From: JAAEKA01 sp049299095
GTDB taxonomy: Bacteria; Chloroflexota; Anaerolineae; JAAEKA01
Length of the DNA: 42,987 nt
Direction: 5' to 3'
NCBI GenBank assembly: GCA_049299095.1
Contig: JBAQWV010000175.1
Location: 1 to 42,987 of the forward strand
Part shown: in pieces, positions 42,562 through 42,987 of the stretch
How the letters are laid out: each line of letters begins with the position of its first letter
Position numbering within the stretch: position 1 is the first letter of the stretch
Position numbers and translations under genes: made by a program
The notes under the pieces: model-generated
The model's database searches: none
The model's input: only the letters and a program-made list of their open reading frames with translations
Told to the model about the DNA's origin: nothing

Positions 42562-42738
42562 ATGACTTAACGGGCTGTATGGGTGAACGATCACCTGTAC
42601 TTTGACGGAAGCGCGGAGACGCGCCATGCCAAAAACATTGCGACAGATCCTCAGGTCAGTGTGCAGCTGGAAAGCGGCGATGAGGGGAATTGCTTGAGCT
42701 TACGCCGCATCAGGTGCTGGCGTGGACAAAGTTCATGA
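42562..42738 (+). pseudogene. Decayed pyridoxamine 5'-phosphate oxidase-like gene fragment
   Basis: After an in-frame TAA at 42568 the frame reads RAVWVNDHLYFDGSAETRHAKNIATDPQVSVQLESGDE, which is the central part of the PNPOx-like split-barrel family. Similarity in this frame ends near 42684. A neighbouring frame then reads LTPHQVLAWTKF, and a third frame HDPSRVRV, both like the usual C-terminus. The N-terminus and the part between are missing. So the gene has lost both ends of its barrel and carries frameshifts. The adjoining transposase suggests insertion or rearrangement. Confidence 0.65.
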
Positions 42739-42917
42739 CCCCTCGCGCGTCCGCGTCCCAGGGAGCGCGCAGCTTGCCTTGTGGGGGCTGCATGACGGAC
42801 ACAACTCGATCCGAAATCGCCATATCGCCAGATAGCAGGCAACGATGGATCAAAAGTAAGATCTCATGTTACGCAATGACGTAGGCTTGGTGTATGATAG
42901 AGCCGGAGGTTCTATCT

Positions 42918-42987
42918 ATGCACCACAACATCCTGGATCTGTATGCAGAGTACCTGCTGAGTTCTTTTGGCCGCACGACAGCGACGG
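42918..42987 (+). CDS. Transposase N-terminus (partial, runs off the right edge)
   Basis: ATG 42918 is preceded by GGAGG at eight bases. The 23 visible residues (HHNILDLYAEYLLSSFGRTTAT after Met) match the N-terminal pattern of a DDE transposase group related to IS4/IS701 elements (LDLYxDYLLxSFGxTTATGLS). The family cannot be fixed from so little. The left end of the element should lie in the 150 bases before it. Confidence 0.6.
   Translation, partial: MHHNILDLYAEYLLSSFGRTTAT

Overview
The window is about 43 kb of a bacterial chromosome with moderately high G+C. It probably comes from the Chloroflexota (Anaerolineae/Caldilineae type). That placement is an inference from gene content: a secreted protein with a Thr-Pro stalk ending in YLPIILRH, a membrane-anchored baseplate-J-like protein beside alaS-ruvX-mltG, a ThyX-type thymidylate synthase, a tricorn protease homologue, and nuo genes arranged as A-B-CD-EF-G. 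No rRNA or tRNA gene and no CRISPR array was seen.

Left part (1-6896, minus strand): a respiratory complex I operon, nuoA-nuoB-nuoCD-nuoEF-nuoG, read right to left from a good sigma70-type promoter near 7001-7029; nuoG runs off the left edge. nuoC/nuoD and nuoE/nuoF are single fused genes. A small A+T-richer pair (DUF4258-like and DUF2283) sits between nuoEF and nuoG and looks like an inserted toxin-antitoxin-type module. Divergently, 7155-10685 encodes a large secreted protein: glycosidase-like region, pre-peptidase-C-like domain, plant-type leucine-rich repeats and a Thr-Pro stalk.

Copper island (11148-16537, plus strand): after a remnant of an IS5-like element comes csoR, copZ, a DUF411 lipoprotein, a Met/His-rich multicopper oxidase and copA. 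A canonical promoter overlaps a CsoR-type operator. The DUF411 gene has an in-frame TGA exactly where the family has the first cysteine of its CGCC motif, making it a candidate selenoprotein (or a nonsense change). The set would sense Cu(I), chaperone it, oxidise it outside and export it.

Middle (16630-28163): on the minus strand, a GH31 alpha-glucosidase, a tricorn protease, a membrane protein, thyX, a CBS-CBS-ACT protein, a GDPD-like protein lacking catalytic residues, a small membrane protein and a CBS-pair protein; then a plus-strand alkaline-phosphatase-superfamily phosphodiesterase. At 28183-29805 two EutN/CcmL microcompartment vertex proteins and a class II aldolase form a minimal microcompartment-like locus.

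Right part (29809-42987): an FmdB zinc-ribbon protein, a lipoprotein, a GT4 glycosyltransferase coupled to an ABC-type substrate-binding lipoprotein, then mltG-ruvX-baseplate-J-like-alaS (minus strand). After these come a DUF1801 protein, a DinB protein, a VOC protein, a decayed pyridoxamine-oxidase-like gene and the start of a transposase. Several interspersed repeats occur: CTTGTCTAC-type strings upstream of starts inside operons, two inverted copies of a 79-bp element, and related hairpins.
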